Part shown: positions 8,150-17,226 of the stretch, one piece after another
Numbering within the stretch: the first letter of the stretch is position 1
Layout: each line of letters opens with the position of its first letter
Source: QWPN01 sp044238145
Lineage (GTDB): Bacteria; Planctomycetota; Planctomycetia; Pirellulales; UBA1268
Direction of reading: 5' to 3'
Assembly: GCA_044238145.1 (NCBI GenBank)
Contig: JBIIDT010000002.1
Coordinates: 62,001-126,000 of the forward strand
DNA: 64,000 nucleotides
Notes under the pieces: model-generated
The model's database searches: none
Told to the model about the DNA's origin: nothing
Seen by the model: only the letters and a program-made list of their open reading frames with translations
Position numbers and translations under genes: made by a program

Positions 8150-9745
8150 ATGCCCGCGTTCACCACGATCCTGTCGCTCGCGTTGCTCGCCGCCTGCGGC
8201 TGGCTGCTGGCCTCGCGCCGCCGGCTTGCAGCCGACGTCGAGCGGCTGACCGGCTTCATGGACCACGGGCCATTCCTGGCCTTCATGAAGGATGCCGACG
8301 GCCGCTACGTCCACGAAAACCGCCGGTTGGTCGAGCACATCGCCCGGATTCGTCCCGGCACGACGAGCCTGCTAGGGCGCACCGATCGCGAACTGTTTCC
8401 CAGGGCCGAGGAGCAGTCATACGTCGGCAACGACGGGCGGGTCATCGACCTTCGCCGCCCCTTGCAATTCGACGAGATCTCCGTCGATGCCGACGGCACG
8501 GTGCGCCACTGGTCTACGGTCAAGTTCCCACGGCTGGACGCGAGCGGCCGGCCGGGCATCGCCGGCATCGCCATCGACGTCACCGACGCGTGGCAGGCCC
8601 GCAGCGACGCCCGCTCGAGCGAGGACCGCTGTGCGATGGCCATCGAAGCCGGTCGGATGGGCACCTTCACCCTCGACCTCGGCACGCAGACCCTCGACAC
8701 CTCGCCGCTGTTCGCCGTCCTCCACGGCCGCCCCGAAACCAAGACCCGGCTCGGCCTGGAGGAGTCGCTCGCCGAGGTGCACGCCGAGGACCGGCCGAAG
8801 ATCCTCGCGGCCGTGCAGGCCGCCCTCCGCGACCGCGCCCCCAACCGCATCGCCTACCGCGTGACCGCCCCCGACGGGGCCGTCCGCTGGATCGAACTCG
8901 TGGGCCGGGTCTTCAGCGACGAGGCGGGGCGGCCGACCGTGGTGCGCGGCGTCGGTTTCGACGTCACCGAGCAGCAGTCGGCCTACGAGGAAATCGCCCG
9001 TCGCAAGCAGATGTTGCGCCGGCTCATCGACGTGCAGGAGAACGAGCGGCAGTTATTGTGCCACGAACTGCACGACGGCCTCATTCAATACGCCATCGGC
9101 GCGAAGATGCTGCTCGAATCGGCGCGGGACGAGGTCGACGACGCGCTCCGTACCGAACGCATCGACTCGGCCCTCGATTGCCTGGAGCGGGGGATCGCCG
9201 AGGGGCGGCAGGTGATCCGCGGCGTGCGTCCGGCGGTGCTCGACGACCTGGGCCTGTCCGCAGCGATCGTCGATCTCGCCGATCAGTTGGGATCCGCCGG
9301 CATCGCCGTGGAGACGACACTCGGCGCGGGGATCGACGCAGTGCCTCCGGCATTGTGCACGACGGTCTACCGGGTGGTGCAGGAGTCCCTCACCAACGTC
9401 CGCAAGTACGCCGGCACCGACCGTGCGACGCTCGCCATTCAACGCTTCCCCGCAGCGATCCACCTCGAGGTCTGCGACGCGGGCGCCGGCTTCGATCTGG
9501 ATAAGGCCCGCCGCCGGGGATTCGGCCTCGTGGGCATGACCGAACGCGTCCGGCTGGCGGGCGGGACGATTGAGATCGAAACCCGGCCGAACGCCGGCTG
9601 CCGGGTGGCGGCACGCCTGCCGATCCCGGACGAAGCCGAGCCGTCCGCCGCAGGCAGCGACGCCTCCGCCGACCTGGGTGCGGCCGGCGGCTGGCGTCCG
9701 AACGCGGCCCCGTCCCCCGCGCTGCCACGGGTGGCCCGCGCATGA
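8150..9745 (+). CDS. PAS-domain sensor histidine kinase, NarL/DesK type
   Basis: 531 residues. An N-terminal membrane segment (about 3-20) is followed by two PAS/PAC modules (about 28-145 and 155-275). A HisKA_3 dimerisation domain has ELHDG with the phospho-acceptor His at about 308, and a HATPase_c domain includes ESLTNVRKYA and GFGLVGMTER. ATG 8150 is preceded by GGAG; upstream in-frame codons reach into the promoter region. Its TGA overlaps the ATG of the CstA gene (ATGA). No response regulator is adjacent. Coupling to a CstA-family carrier recalls the E. coli systems in which a kinase controls such a carrier in response to pyruvate; a similar role here is inference. Confidence 0.9.
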   Translation: MPAFTTILSLALLAACGWLLASRRRLAADVERLTGFMDHGPFLAFMKDADGRYVHENRRLVEHIARIRPGTTSLLGRTDRELFPRAEEQSYVGNDGRVIDLRRPLQFDEISVDADGTVRHWSTVKFPRLDASGRPGIAGIAIDVTDAWQARSDARSSEDRCAMAIEAGRMGTFTLDLGTQTLDTSPLFAVLHGRPETKTRLGLEESLAEVHAEDRPKILAAVQAALRDRAPNRIAYRVTAPDGAVRWIELVGRVFSDEAGRPTVVRGVGFDVTEQQSAYEEIARRKQMLRRLIDVQENERQLLCHELHDGLIQYAIGAKMLLESARDEVDDALRTERIDSALDCLERGIAEGRQVIRGVRPAVLDDLGLSAAIVDLADQLGSAGIAVETTLGAGIDAVPPALCTTVYRVVQESLTNVRKYAGTDRATLAIQRFPAAIHLEVCDAGAGFDLDKARRRGFGLVGMTERVRLAGGTIEIETRPNAGCRVAARLPIPDEAEPSAAGSDASADLGAAGGWRPNAAPSPALPRVARA

Positions 9746-11523
9746 GCCTCCTGGCCATCCTTCTGCCGGCGGCTGCGATCCTGGCGACGGCGTACGTCAC
9801 CTACGGCCGCCTCCTCGCCCGCCTGTTCCGCCTCGACCCCGCCGCGGCCACGCCCGCCGTCACGCTCCGCGACGACGTCGACTACGAGCCGATTCCACCG
9901 CAGCTCCTCCTGGGCCAGCACTTCTCGGCGATCGCGGCCGCGGGGCCGATCGTGGGGCCGATCCTCGCGGGCGTCGCCTTCGGCTGGCTGCCGGCACTGC
10001 TCTGGATCCTCGTCGGCAGCATCTTCATCGGCGGCGTCCACGATTTCTCGGCGCTCGTCGCCTCGGTCCGTCACCAGGCCCGCTCGGTTGCGGAGGTCGT
10101 CCGCGACCACATGAGCCGCCGCAGCTACGTGCTGTTCCTGGCCTTCGTCTGGATCGCGCTGGTGTACATCATCGTGGCCTTCACCGACATCACCGCGGCA
10201 AGCTTCGTGGGCCGGCAGGTGCTCGAGAACGGCGAGAGCGTGTCGGGTGGCGGGATCGCCACGTCGAGCCTGCTGTACCTCGCGTTGCCGATGATCATGG
10301 GGGCCTGCATGCGGTTCGGCCGGATGCCGCTGTGGGTGGCGACGGCGGTCTTCCTGCCGCTGGTGGGCCTGGCCATCTGGGGCGGTCAGAAGATCCCCTT
10401 CGACCTTGGCCAGGCACTCGGCACGAGCGACGCCACCGCGCAGAAGATCTGGGGGGCGTTGCTCCTGGGCTACTGTCTCGTGGCGGCCATGGTGCCGATG
10501 TGGCTTTTGCTCCAGCCGCGGGGGCACCTCGGTGGCTGCTTCCTCTACGTCGCCCTGGCCGGGGCGGCGATCGGCCTGATCGTGAGCGACCGCACGCTGG
10601 CCGGTGTGTTCGGCGGCGACGCCACGATCCGCTACCCGGCCTTCACCGGCTGGCAGGCGCAGAACGGCCAGAGCCTCGTGCCGATGCTCTTCATCACCAT
10701 CGCCTGCGGCGCCTGTTCGGGATTCCACTCGCTCATCGCCTCGGGCACCACGAGCAAGCAGCTGCGGCGGGAGACCGACGCCCGTCCGATCGGCTACGGC
10801 ACGATGCTCCTCGAGGCGATGGTGGCCGTGGTCAGCCTGTGCTGCGTGATGATCCTTGCCGCCGACAGCCCGCTCGTGAAACAGAAGCCGAACTTCATCT
10901 ACGCCCTGGGCATGGGGCGATTCCTCGAAATTCTGGGCGTCCCGGCCACGATCGGCGTGTCGTTCGCGCTCATGGCCTTCACCACGTTCGTCTACGACAC
11001 GCTCGACGTGTGCACGCGGCTGGGCCGCTACATCGTCCAGGAGCTGACCGGGATGACGGGCCGGGCCGGGGCCTGGCTGGGCACGGGCCTGACCGCGGGC
11101 GTGCCGCTCCTCTTCCTGCTGCGGCCGAATCTCGATGCGAATGGCAATCCGGTGCCCGCATGGCAGGTGTTCTGGAGCCTGTTCGGCGCCAGCAACCAGC
11201 TGCTCGCCGCGCTCACGCTCCTGGGCGTCACCGTCTGGCTGTGGCGGACCCGGCGTGCGGCCTGGGTGTGGCTGGTCACCGGCCTGCCGACGGCCTTCAT
11301 GTACGTGATGAGCACCTGGGCCCTGGCCGAGATGACGCTGCCGCGGTTTCTCTCGAGCGCCGGGTTCGCCCTGCCCGCCGATCCCATCCCGTGGGCGGGG
11401 CTCGTGCTCCTCGCCCTAGCGGCCGTGATGCTCGTGGAGGCGATCCGGGCGCTCGCCGCACCGCCCGCGCCGCCGGGCCGCACCCCGGAGCCGACCGCAT
11501 GGGCCGCCACCGGAGCCGCGTGA
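9742..11523 (+). CDS. cstA: CstA-family carbon-starvation/pyruvate transporter
   Basis: 593-residue integral membrane protein with about 14-16 hydrophobic segments. CstA family signatures include GQHFSAIAAAGPIVGPILA near residue 55, then GGVHDFSALVASVRH, and CGACSGFHSLIASGTTSKQL in the middle. Characterised relatives import peptides or pyruvate under carbon limitation. The ATG overlaps the kinase stop by four bases, and the end overlaps the DUF2256 gene by 25 bases, so the three genes form one translation-coupled unit. The protein is shorter than E. coli CstA (about 700 residues), as is common in this subfamily. Substrate not determinable from sequence. Confidence 0.93.
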   Translation: MSLLAILLPAAAILATAYVTYGRLLARLFRLDPAAATPAVTLRDDVDYEPIPPQLLLGQHFSAIAAAGPIVGPILAGVAFGWLPALLWILVGSIFIGGVHDFSALVASVRHQARSVAEVVRDHMSRRSYVLFLAFVWIALVYIIVAFTDITAASFVGRQVLENGESVSGGGIATSSLLYLALPMIMGACMRFGRMPLWVATAVFLPLVGLAIWGGQKIPFDLGQALGTSDATAQKIWGALLLGYCLVAAMVPMWLLLQPRGHLGGCFLYVALAGAAIGLIVSDRTLAGVFGGDATIRYPAFTGWQAQNGQSLVPMLFITIACGACSGFHSLIASGTTSKQLRRETDARPIGYGTMLLEAMVAVVSLCCVMILAADSPLVKQKPNFIYALGMGRFLEILGVPATIGVSFALMAFTTFVYDTLDVCTRLGRYIVQELTGMTGRAGAWLGTGLTAGVPLLFLLRPNLDANGNPVPAWQVFWSLFGASNQLLAALTLLGVTVWLWRTRRAAWVWLVTGLPTAFMYVMSTWALAEMTLPRFLSSAGFALPADPIPWAGLVLLALAAVMLVEAIRALAAPPAPPGRTPEPTAWAATGAA

Positions 11524-11675
11524 ACCTGCCCACGAAGACGTGTGCCGCCTGCGGCCGTCCGTTCGCGTGGCGGAAGAAGTGGGAGCGATGCTGGGAGCAG
11601 GTGCGATACTGCAGCGACCGCTGCCGCGGGCACGGGGCGGCGCCGGGAACGGGACGTGACGTCGACCGTGGATGA
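11499..11675 (+). CDS. DUF2256 zinc-ribbon-like small protein
   Basis: 58 residues beginning MGRHRSRVNLPTKTCAACGRPF and containing WRKKWERCWEQVRYCSDRC. The CxxC pair and the later YCSDRC give a zinc-binding pattern, and the conserved WRKKW is the hallmark of DUF2256, a family of unknown function often found near DNA-repair or photolyase genes. It starts inside the end of cstA in another frame, so translation is probably coupled. Downstream 11676-11883 contains no gene; a 6-bp hairpin (11691-11709) without a T tract is the only structure seen. Confidence 0.82.
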   Translation: MGRHRSRVNLPTKTCAACGRPFAWRKKWERCWEQVRYCSDRCRGHGAAPGTGRDVDRG

Positions 11676-11883
11676 TCTTCAGGTCGACCCGTGGGCCGGG
11701 GCTGCCCACGCCCCATCGCCGGACGTTCGCCCCGGCCCTCCAGGCCGTGGCTCACTGCATGTCCGCTGCGCTTCGCCATCCTGGCTCCGCTTGCTTCCAT
11801 AGCCCGGCTCCCGGGGCACGGGCAGCCCCTCGTACAATCCCCGCAGTGCATGGCCGGACGCATGGCCTTCAGCTGGGAGATGT

Positions 11884-12570
11884 ATGCAATCGCTGACCCG
11901 TTCCGAGGTGCGGGAGCTCGACCGGCGGGCGATCGAGGACTTCGGCCTGCCGGGGATCGTGCTCATGGAGAACGCCGGCCGCGGGGCCGCCGAACTCCTG
12001 CACGGGCTCGCCCCACGGGCGAAGGTCGCGATCGTGTGCGGCAAGGGCAACAATGCCGGCGACGGGTTCGTGATCGCCCGCCACCTGGAGAACCTCGGCC
12101 ACGCTGTGCGATTACTCCTGGCCTGCGATCCGGCCGAGCTGCGGGGCGATGCGGCGATCGCCTGGGGCGTGGCGGAGAAGGCGGGTATTCCGGCGACGGC
12201 ACTGGTGTCCGCCACGCCCGCGGAGTGGGAGCGGGCGTTCGAGGGTGCCGACTGGATCGTCGATGCGCTGCTCGGCACGGGGGTGACGGGCGAACCGCGC
12301 GGCGCGATTGCCGTGGCCATCGAGGCCGTGAACGCCGCGGCCCGTGGTGGGGCGAAGGTGTTCGCGGTCGACCTGCCGTCGGGGCTCGACTGCGACACGG
12401 GGCAACCGCTCGGGCCGTGCGTGCGGGCCGACGTGACCGCGACCTTCGTGGCCCGCAAGGTCGGCTTCGACGCGGCGGCCGCGGCGCCGCTGCTCGGAGC
12501 CGTCCACGTCGTGGGCATCGGCGCGCCGCGGGCGCTGCTGGACAGGATCGAAACCGGCTCCCGAACCTGA
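11884..12570 (+). CDS. nnrE: NAD(P)H-hydrate epimerase (YjeF N-terminal domain)
   Basis: 228 residues forming only the epimerase domain of the YjeF family; the ADP-dependent dehydratase half is absent, unlike in E. coli NnrD/NnrE fusions. It interconverts R and S NADHX so that the damaged cofactor can be repaired. Visible motifs are MENAGRGAAEL, the loop GKGNNAGDGFVIARHL, the metal-site Asp in DWIVDALLGTGVTG, and AVDLPSGLDCDTG. The start follows GGGAGA. Thirteen bases separate it from the scramblase-like gene, so the two are probably co-transcribed. Confidence 0.93.
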   Translation: MQSLTRSEVRELDRRAIEDFGLPGIVLMENAGRGAAELLHGLAPRAKVAIVCGKGNNAGDGFVIARHLENLGHAVRLLLACDPAELRGDAAIAWGVAEKAGIPATALVSATPAEWERAFEGADWIVDALLGTGVTGEPRGAIAVAIEAVNAAARGGAKVFAVDLPSGLDCDTGQPLGPCVRADVTATFVARKVGFDAAAAAPLLGAVHVVGIGAPRALLDRIETGSRT

Positions 12571-12583
12571 TGCGAGGTGGACG

Positions 12584-13243
12584 ATGCTCGACTCGTTGCT
12601 CGACGCCCAGCGGCTCCTGATTCGACAGGTCAAGGAGTGGTCGGAGATCCTCATCGGCTACGAAGCCCGCAACCGCTACGAGGTGCAGGATGAGACCGGC
12701 CGCGTGGTGGCCCGCGTGGCCGAGGAGGGATCGGGCCTGGGCCGCTGGCTCGGCCGGCAGTTTCTCGGTGCGGCCCGCCGGGCCACGCTCCACGTGCTCG
12801 ATGGCGGGGGTGGCGAAATTGCCAGGATGGAGAAACCGTTTCGCTGGTACTTCCAGGAGGTCGTTCTTTGGGAAAACGGCCTGCCTGTGGGAAAGGTGGT
12901 CCGCCGCTTCAGCCTGTTCGTCGATCGGTTCGTGATCCTCGCACCGGACGGTCGTGAACTCGTCTTCATCGAGCGCGGCTTCTGGGACCACTTCCGGTTT
13001 CGTGGCACGTTCCGGGTGACGCGGGACGACCTGGAGGTGGCGAGGATCCGCAAGGAGTGGCGCGGGATCCTGGCCGAGGCGTTCACCGACGCCGACCTGT
13101 TCGGCATCGAGTTCGTCATGCCCGCCATCCCGCCGGCGGTGAAGAAGCTGCTGTTCGCGGCGACGTTCCTCGTCGACTTCACCTGCTTCGAGAACAATCA
13201 GCGCCGCGGAATCGGCATCAGCATCGGCACCGATTTCGGCTGA
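12584..13243 (+). CDS. Phospholipid scramblase-like protein
   Basis: 219 residues resembling the scramblase/LURP-one beta-barrel family. Features are NRYEVQDETGRVVARV near the front, a middle FRWYFQEVVL, and a C-terminal hydrophobic helix with FAATFLVDFTCFENN. Eukaryotic members are lipid-interacting. Bacterial homologues are poorly characterised, and scramblase activity should not be assumed. The ATG follows GAGGTGG. A 7-bp hairpin 52 bp downstream may end the transcript. Confidence 0.75.
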   Translation: MLDSLLDAQRLLIRQVKEWSEILIGYEARNRYEVQDETGRVVARVAEEGSGLGRWLGRQFLGAARRATLHVLDGGGGEIARMEKPFRWYFQEVVLWENGLPVGKVVRRFSLFVDRFVILAPDGRELVFIERGFWDHFRFRGTFRVTRDDLEVARIRKEWRGILAEAFTDADLFGIEFVMPAIPPAVKKLLFAATFLVDFTCFENNQRRGIGISIGTDFG

Positions 13244-13294
13244 CTGGCCTCGTTGCCGTCGGCACTCGGCCCGCGGCAACCGCGGCAGCCCACC

Positions 13295-13315
13295 GAGGCC
13301 CGAAAAAAGGGCCTC
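13295..13315 (+). terminator. Hairpin, possible transcript end
   Basis: A perfect 7-bp stem GAGGCCC/GGGCCTC has an A-rich loop GAAAAAA. It lies 52 bp after the scramblase-like gene but has no T tract on the plus strand, so termination is uncertain. Nothing else was seen in the rest of 13244-13463. Confidence 0.35.
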
Positions 13316-13463
13316 TATCACTGCCGGCGCCCCGTCCTTTCGTCCGTGGCGGCACGCCGTCAATCGGCCTAGGGTTGAGGTGGCTCCCGACCCGGGCCGG
13401 CGGCCGATCCCGGCGCGGCGGCTCGCGTGGGTCAGGCACGGGCAACCGAGGAGCATCGCGAAC

Positions 13464-16400
13464 GTGAGCCGGGCATCGACAACGTGGCGCGGGCTGCTGC
13501 TCCTGGCCTGCCTGTCGGCGGCGGGGCGTGGCGCGGACGGACCACCTTCGTCCGGCCCCGCCGCCGCCTACAAGGAGACGATCCAACCGCTCCTCAAAGC
13601 CCGGTGCGTGCGTTGTCACGGTCCCAACGAGCCCGAGGGGGGCCTCGACCTGAGCCGGGCAGCGACGCTGCTCCGTGGAGGTGACAGCGGGCCCATCCTC
13701 GCCGCCACCACGGCGGAGAGCCTGTTGTGGCGGCGGGTGCGGGACGGTGAGATGCCCCCCGACCGGCCGCTGGAGGCCGCGGAGCAGGAGGTGATCCGGG
13801 GGTGGATCTCGGCCGGCGCGCCGGGGCTCGCGGCGGCAGCCGCGGCCGGCGGCGGCCACTGGGCCTTCGCCCCGCTGCGCATGCCCGCCGTGCCAGAGGT
13901 TCCGGCGGCGGAGGCCAGCCCACCGGCCTCCGTGCGCACCACCGTCGACGCCCACCTGCAGGCTGCGCTCGCCGCGCGACGGCTCACGTTCGCCCCGGAT
14001 GCCGATCGGGCCACGCTCGCCCGACGGGCGGCGTTCGTGCTCACCGGACTGCCGCCCACGCCGGAAGAGGTGGCGGCGTTCGTGGCCGATCCGGCACCGG
14101 ACGCCTACGAGCGACTCGTCGACCGCCTCCTCGCGTCGCCTCGATTCGGCGAGCACTGGGGCAAGCACTGGCTCGATGTCGCCGGCTACGCCGACACCAA
14201 CGGCTACTTCGGCAAGGAGAGCGAACGGGCCCATGCCTGGCGGTATCGCGACTACGTGGTGGCCTCGATCAACGCCGACAAGCCGTTCGACCGCTTCATC
14301 CGCGAGCAACTCGCCGGCGACGAACTGGCGGCCGTTGAGCGGGACTCCACCGTCACGCCGGAACAGCGCGAACTGCTCGTGGCCACGCATTTTCTCCGCA
14401 ACGGCCCCGATGGCACCGACGACAGCGCCCCCAGCCCCGAAGCGCAGCGGATCGACCGTTACGCGGCCCTCGAGGCGGTCGAGCAGATCGTCTACACCTC
14501 GCTGCTCGGGTTGACGATCAAGTGCGCACGGTGCCACGACCACAAGTTCGAGCCGCTGACGCAGCGGGAGTACTACGAGGCCCAGTCCATCCTCTATCCG
14601 GCGTTCAACCCGGAGCGGTGGGTCAAGCCGCGGGAGCGCGTGATCCAGGCCGCCACCCGCGACGAACGAACGGCCTGGGAGTCCGAACGGGGCGGCATCC
14701 AAGCCCGGCTGGCGGACGTGCGGGCTGAGCATCGTTCGTGGGTGGCCCGCCATCGTCGCCGCGGCGACGAGATGTTTCGCGACGCTGGTGCGGTGTCGGA
14801 CGCCACCTGGACGGTCGCGCCGGCCGATGCGCCGCCGGTGCGGCGCGACGGCGTCGGCCTGCTCCTCGATGCCGCAGGCGAGTCGTGGCTGGCGACGCCA
14901 CCGCTGGAGTGGATTCATCCCGAGGTGGGCGGCGCGGTGGACGTGACGTTCGACCTGCTCTCCGCACCGGGAGACGGCCCGGATGCCGCCACGTTGGGCT
15001 ACGTTCTGGCCGCGCGGGACGTCCGCGGCTGCGAGCCCGGGCCCACGGGCCGCGGAAACATCGTCGTCGAGGGGCGGTCGAAGGGCGGGTCGCGGGTGGG
15101 CCGGCTGCGGAACGCGGTCGCCCCGCAGGAACGTCGCGAACCACTCGGTGACCTCGGCGGCACCTCCCACCGGGCGGGGGGCACGTACGGCGTGCGCGTC
15201 ACGAACCTCGGAGCCGCGAAGTGCCGACTCGAGCACCTCGTCGATCACGCGGTCGACGGCCAGCCGCTGGTGCTCGACCATGCCGACCTGCCGTCGGCGC
15301 CGTTCGCGCTCCTCCGCGGGCCGGGCCGCCGCTTCGTGGTGGCCAACGTGCTCGTGGAACGGCACGAGCCGCCGCCGGTCTACCGCGGCGAGTTGCTGTT
15401 CGTCGACGACGGCACGCGACCGGTGTCGGACTCGTGGAGCGAGGCGGCACCCGGTGACCCGCCCCCCGACCTGGCCGTGCTCCTCGCCGACGCCGTGCCC
15501 AACAGGCACTGTGCCGATCGCCGGGGAACGCGGCTGCGGATCGTGTCCGGAATGAGCGGCGAGAGTTGGCTGTGCACGAAGCGGCGGTTCGACTGGACGC
15601 CCGACGCGGTGGGGCGGTCGATCCAGGTGTCCTTCCGGCTGGTGGACGACGCGATCGACCTGCCCGGGGCCGGCGGCAGGAGCCGGCGGGCCGACCAGGT
15701 GGGATATCACCTGGGGGCCGGCACCTTCGCGGGTCGGCGGCCCGAGGTGCCGGGCAGCCTGCTCGTGGCCGGCGGGGCGGAGCGGCCGACCCGGGTTTCG
15801 CCCGGCTTCCCCGGCGGCGCGACGGCGGTGTCGCTCGGCGGGCAGCGGCTCGTTCCGGGCAGGCGGTACGGCGTCCGGGTGACGAACGTCGGCGGCGGCG
15901 TGTACCGACTGGTCCATCTCGTCGACGACGTGCCGGATGGCGCACCGCTCGAACTCGCGGCCGCCGACCTGCCCGATGGGGCCTTCGCCTTCGCGTACGG
16001 CGCCGGCGGCTCGTTCGTGGTCGAGGACGTGATCGTGGCCGCGGGCGATCTTGCACCGGGCGACGATCCCGGGGCCGTCGAGCGCGACCACCTGTTCGCG
16101 CGGAAGGCCGGGGAGCATCGCGTGCTCACGGCCGACCTCGAACGGCGCCTGGCCACGCCCCCCGGGATCGAGGTCGCGTGGGTGAGCGACGGCTCGGCGC
16201 AGCCGCCGCGGGTATTTCTCCTGCGGCGCGGCCTGTATGGCGACCACGGCGAGGAGGTCGCGCCCGCGGGCCTGGCGGTGCTGAGTGATCCAGACAACCC
16301 GTTCCAGGTCGTGCCGCCCGCGGACGGCACGTCGACGGGCCGGCGGCTGGCGCTGGCCGAGTGGATGCTCAGGCCCGGGTCGCGACCGATGGCGCTGGTG

Positions 16401-17216
16401 GCCCGGGTCCGGGCCAACTGGGTCTGGCTGCACTGCTTCGGCGTCGGCCTGACGACGTCGGCGGAGAACTTCGGCCTGAGCGGGGTGGAGCCATCGCATC
16501 CGGCACTGCTGGAGTTCCTCGCGGCTGAACTGGTGCGATCGGGCTGGAGCCTCAAGCATGTGCTGCGGCTGGTGGTCCGATCGACGGCTTTCCGGCAGGC
16601 GAGCGATCCGCACCCGGCGGGGCTGGCTGCGGACCCCGGCAACCGCCTCCTATGGCGGTTCCCGCTGCAGCGGCTCGACGCGGAGTCGATCCGTGACGCG
16701 ATGCTGGCCGTCGGCGGTGATCTCGACGACTCGATCGGTGGTCCGCCCGTGCCGCTCGAGGGCATGGACGGCCACGGAGCCACGGGCGAGGTGGAGCCCC
16801 GCACGGCGTCGGGTGCGCAGCGGCGGACGCTCTACGTGCAGCGGCGGAGGAACGTGCTCCCGACCTTCCTCCAGGTGTTCGACCTTCCCGGGATCACGGC
16901 CACGTGCACCGACCGGCCCTCCTCGACGGTGCCCCTGCAGTCGCTCGCCCAGCTCAATTCGCGGTTCGCCAGGGAACGCGCCGCGGCCCTGGCCGACAGG
17001 CTGCTCGGCGCGGCCGGCGACGACGAGGGCCGCGTCCGGCTGGCATTCACCCTGTGCACCGGACGCGAGCCGTGCCCTGCCGAGCGATCCGCCGCGGTGG
17101 CGTTTCTCGGCGAACAGCGGGAGATCCATGCCCCTGCGGCCGACGCCCCGCGGCGGGCGCTGGTCGACCTGTGCCAGATCATGTTCGCCAGCAACGCCTT
17201 CCTGTACATCGACTAG
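13464..17216 (+). CDS. Planctomycete cytochrome-type DUF1549/DUF1553 protein with duplicated internal module
   Basis: 1250 residues, exported: the signal or lipoprotein peptide GLLLLACLSAAG fits a lipobox with Cys. Order: PSCyt1 domain with CVRCH (about 48-52); DUF1549 (PSCyt2), including HWLDVAGYADTNGY and a second CxxCH, CARCH (about 354-358); two related beta-rich modules (about 465-633 and 688-860); then DUF1553 (PSD1), including SAENFGLSGVEPSHPALLEF. The modules share the patterns GVRVTNLG/GVRVTNVG and LEHLVDHAVDG/LVHLVDDVPDG. GTG 13464 follows GAGGAG. Such proteins nearly always sit next to a DUF1501 gene, as here (10-bp gap). Heme binding is plausible; the substrate is unknown. Confidence 0.93.
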   Translation: MSRASTTWRGLLLLACLSAAGRGADGPPSSGPAAAYKETIQPLLKARCVRCHGPNEPEGGLDLSRAATLLRGGDSGPILAATTAESLLWRRVRDGEMPPDRPLEAAEQEVIRGWISAGAPGLAAAAAAGGGHWAFAPLRMPAVPEVPAAEASPPASVRTTVDAHLQAALAARRLTFAPDADRATLARRAAFVLTGLPPTPEEVAAFVADPAPDAYERLVDRLLASPRFGEHWGKHWLDVAGYADTNGYFGKESERAHAWRYRDYVVASINADKPFDRFIREQLAGDELAAVERDSTVTPEQRELLVATHFLRNGPDGTDDSAPSPEAQRIDRYAALEAVEQIVYTSLLGLTIKCARCHDHKFEPLTQREYYEAQSILYPAFNPERWVKPRERVIQAATRDERTAWESERGGIQARLADVRAEHRSWVARHRRRGDEMFRDAGAVSDATWTVAPADAPPVRRDGVGLLLDAAGESWLATPPLEWIHPEVGGAVDVTFDLLSAPGDGPDAATLGYVLAARDVRGCEPGPTGRGNIVVEGRSKGGSRVGRLRNAVAPQERREPLGDLGGTSHRAGGTYGVRVTNLGAAKCRLEHLVDHAVDGQPLVLDHADLPSAPFALLRGPGRRFVVANVLVERHEPPPVYRGELLFVDDGTRPVSDSWSEAAPGDPPPDLAVLLADAVPNRHCADRRGTRLRIVSGMSGESWLCTKRRFDWTPDAVGRSIQVSFRLVDDAIDLPGAGGRSRRADQVGYHLGAGTFAGRRPEVPGSLLVAGGAERPTRVSPGFPGGATAVSLGGQRLVPGRRYGVRVTNVGGGVYRLVHLVDDVPDGAPLELAAADLPDGAFAFAYGAGGSFVVEDVIVAAGDLAPGDDPGAVERDHLFARKAGEHRVLTADLERRLATPPGIEVAWVSDGSAQPPRVFLLRRGLYGDHGEEVAPAGLAVLSDPDNPFQVVPPADGTSTGRRLALAEWMLRPGSRPMALVARVRANWVWLHCFGVGLTTSAENFGLSGVEPSHPALLEFLAAELVRSGWSLKHVLRLVVRSTAFRQASDPHPAGLAADPGNRLLWRFPLQRLDAESIRDAMLAVGGDLDDSIGGPPVPLEGMDGHGATGEVEPRTASGAQRRTLYVQRRRNVLPTFLQVFDLPGITATCTDRPSSTVPLQSLAQLNSRFARERAAALADRLLGAAGDDEGRVRLAFTLCTGREPCPAERSAAVAFLGEQREIHAPAADAPRRALVDLCQIMFASNAFLYID

Positions 17217-17226
17217 GGCCATCGCC

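Noticed and set aside
11691..11709. Hairpin GTGGGC/GCCCAC after the DUF2256 gene as a terminator
   Set aside because: Short stem and no T tract.
13218..16613. A 1131-codon minus-strand open frame opposite the DUF1549/DUF1553 gene
   Set aside because: Shadow of the GC-rich third-position bias. The plus frame carries recognisable domains; the minus product is Arg/His/Gly-rich without any family motif.
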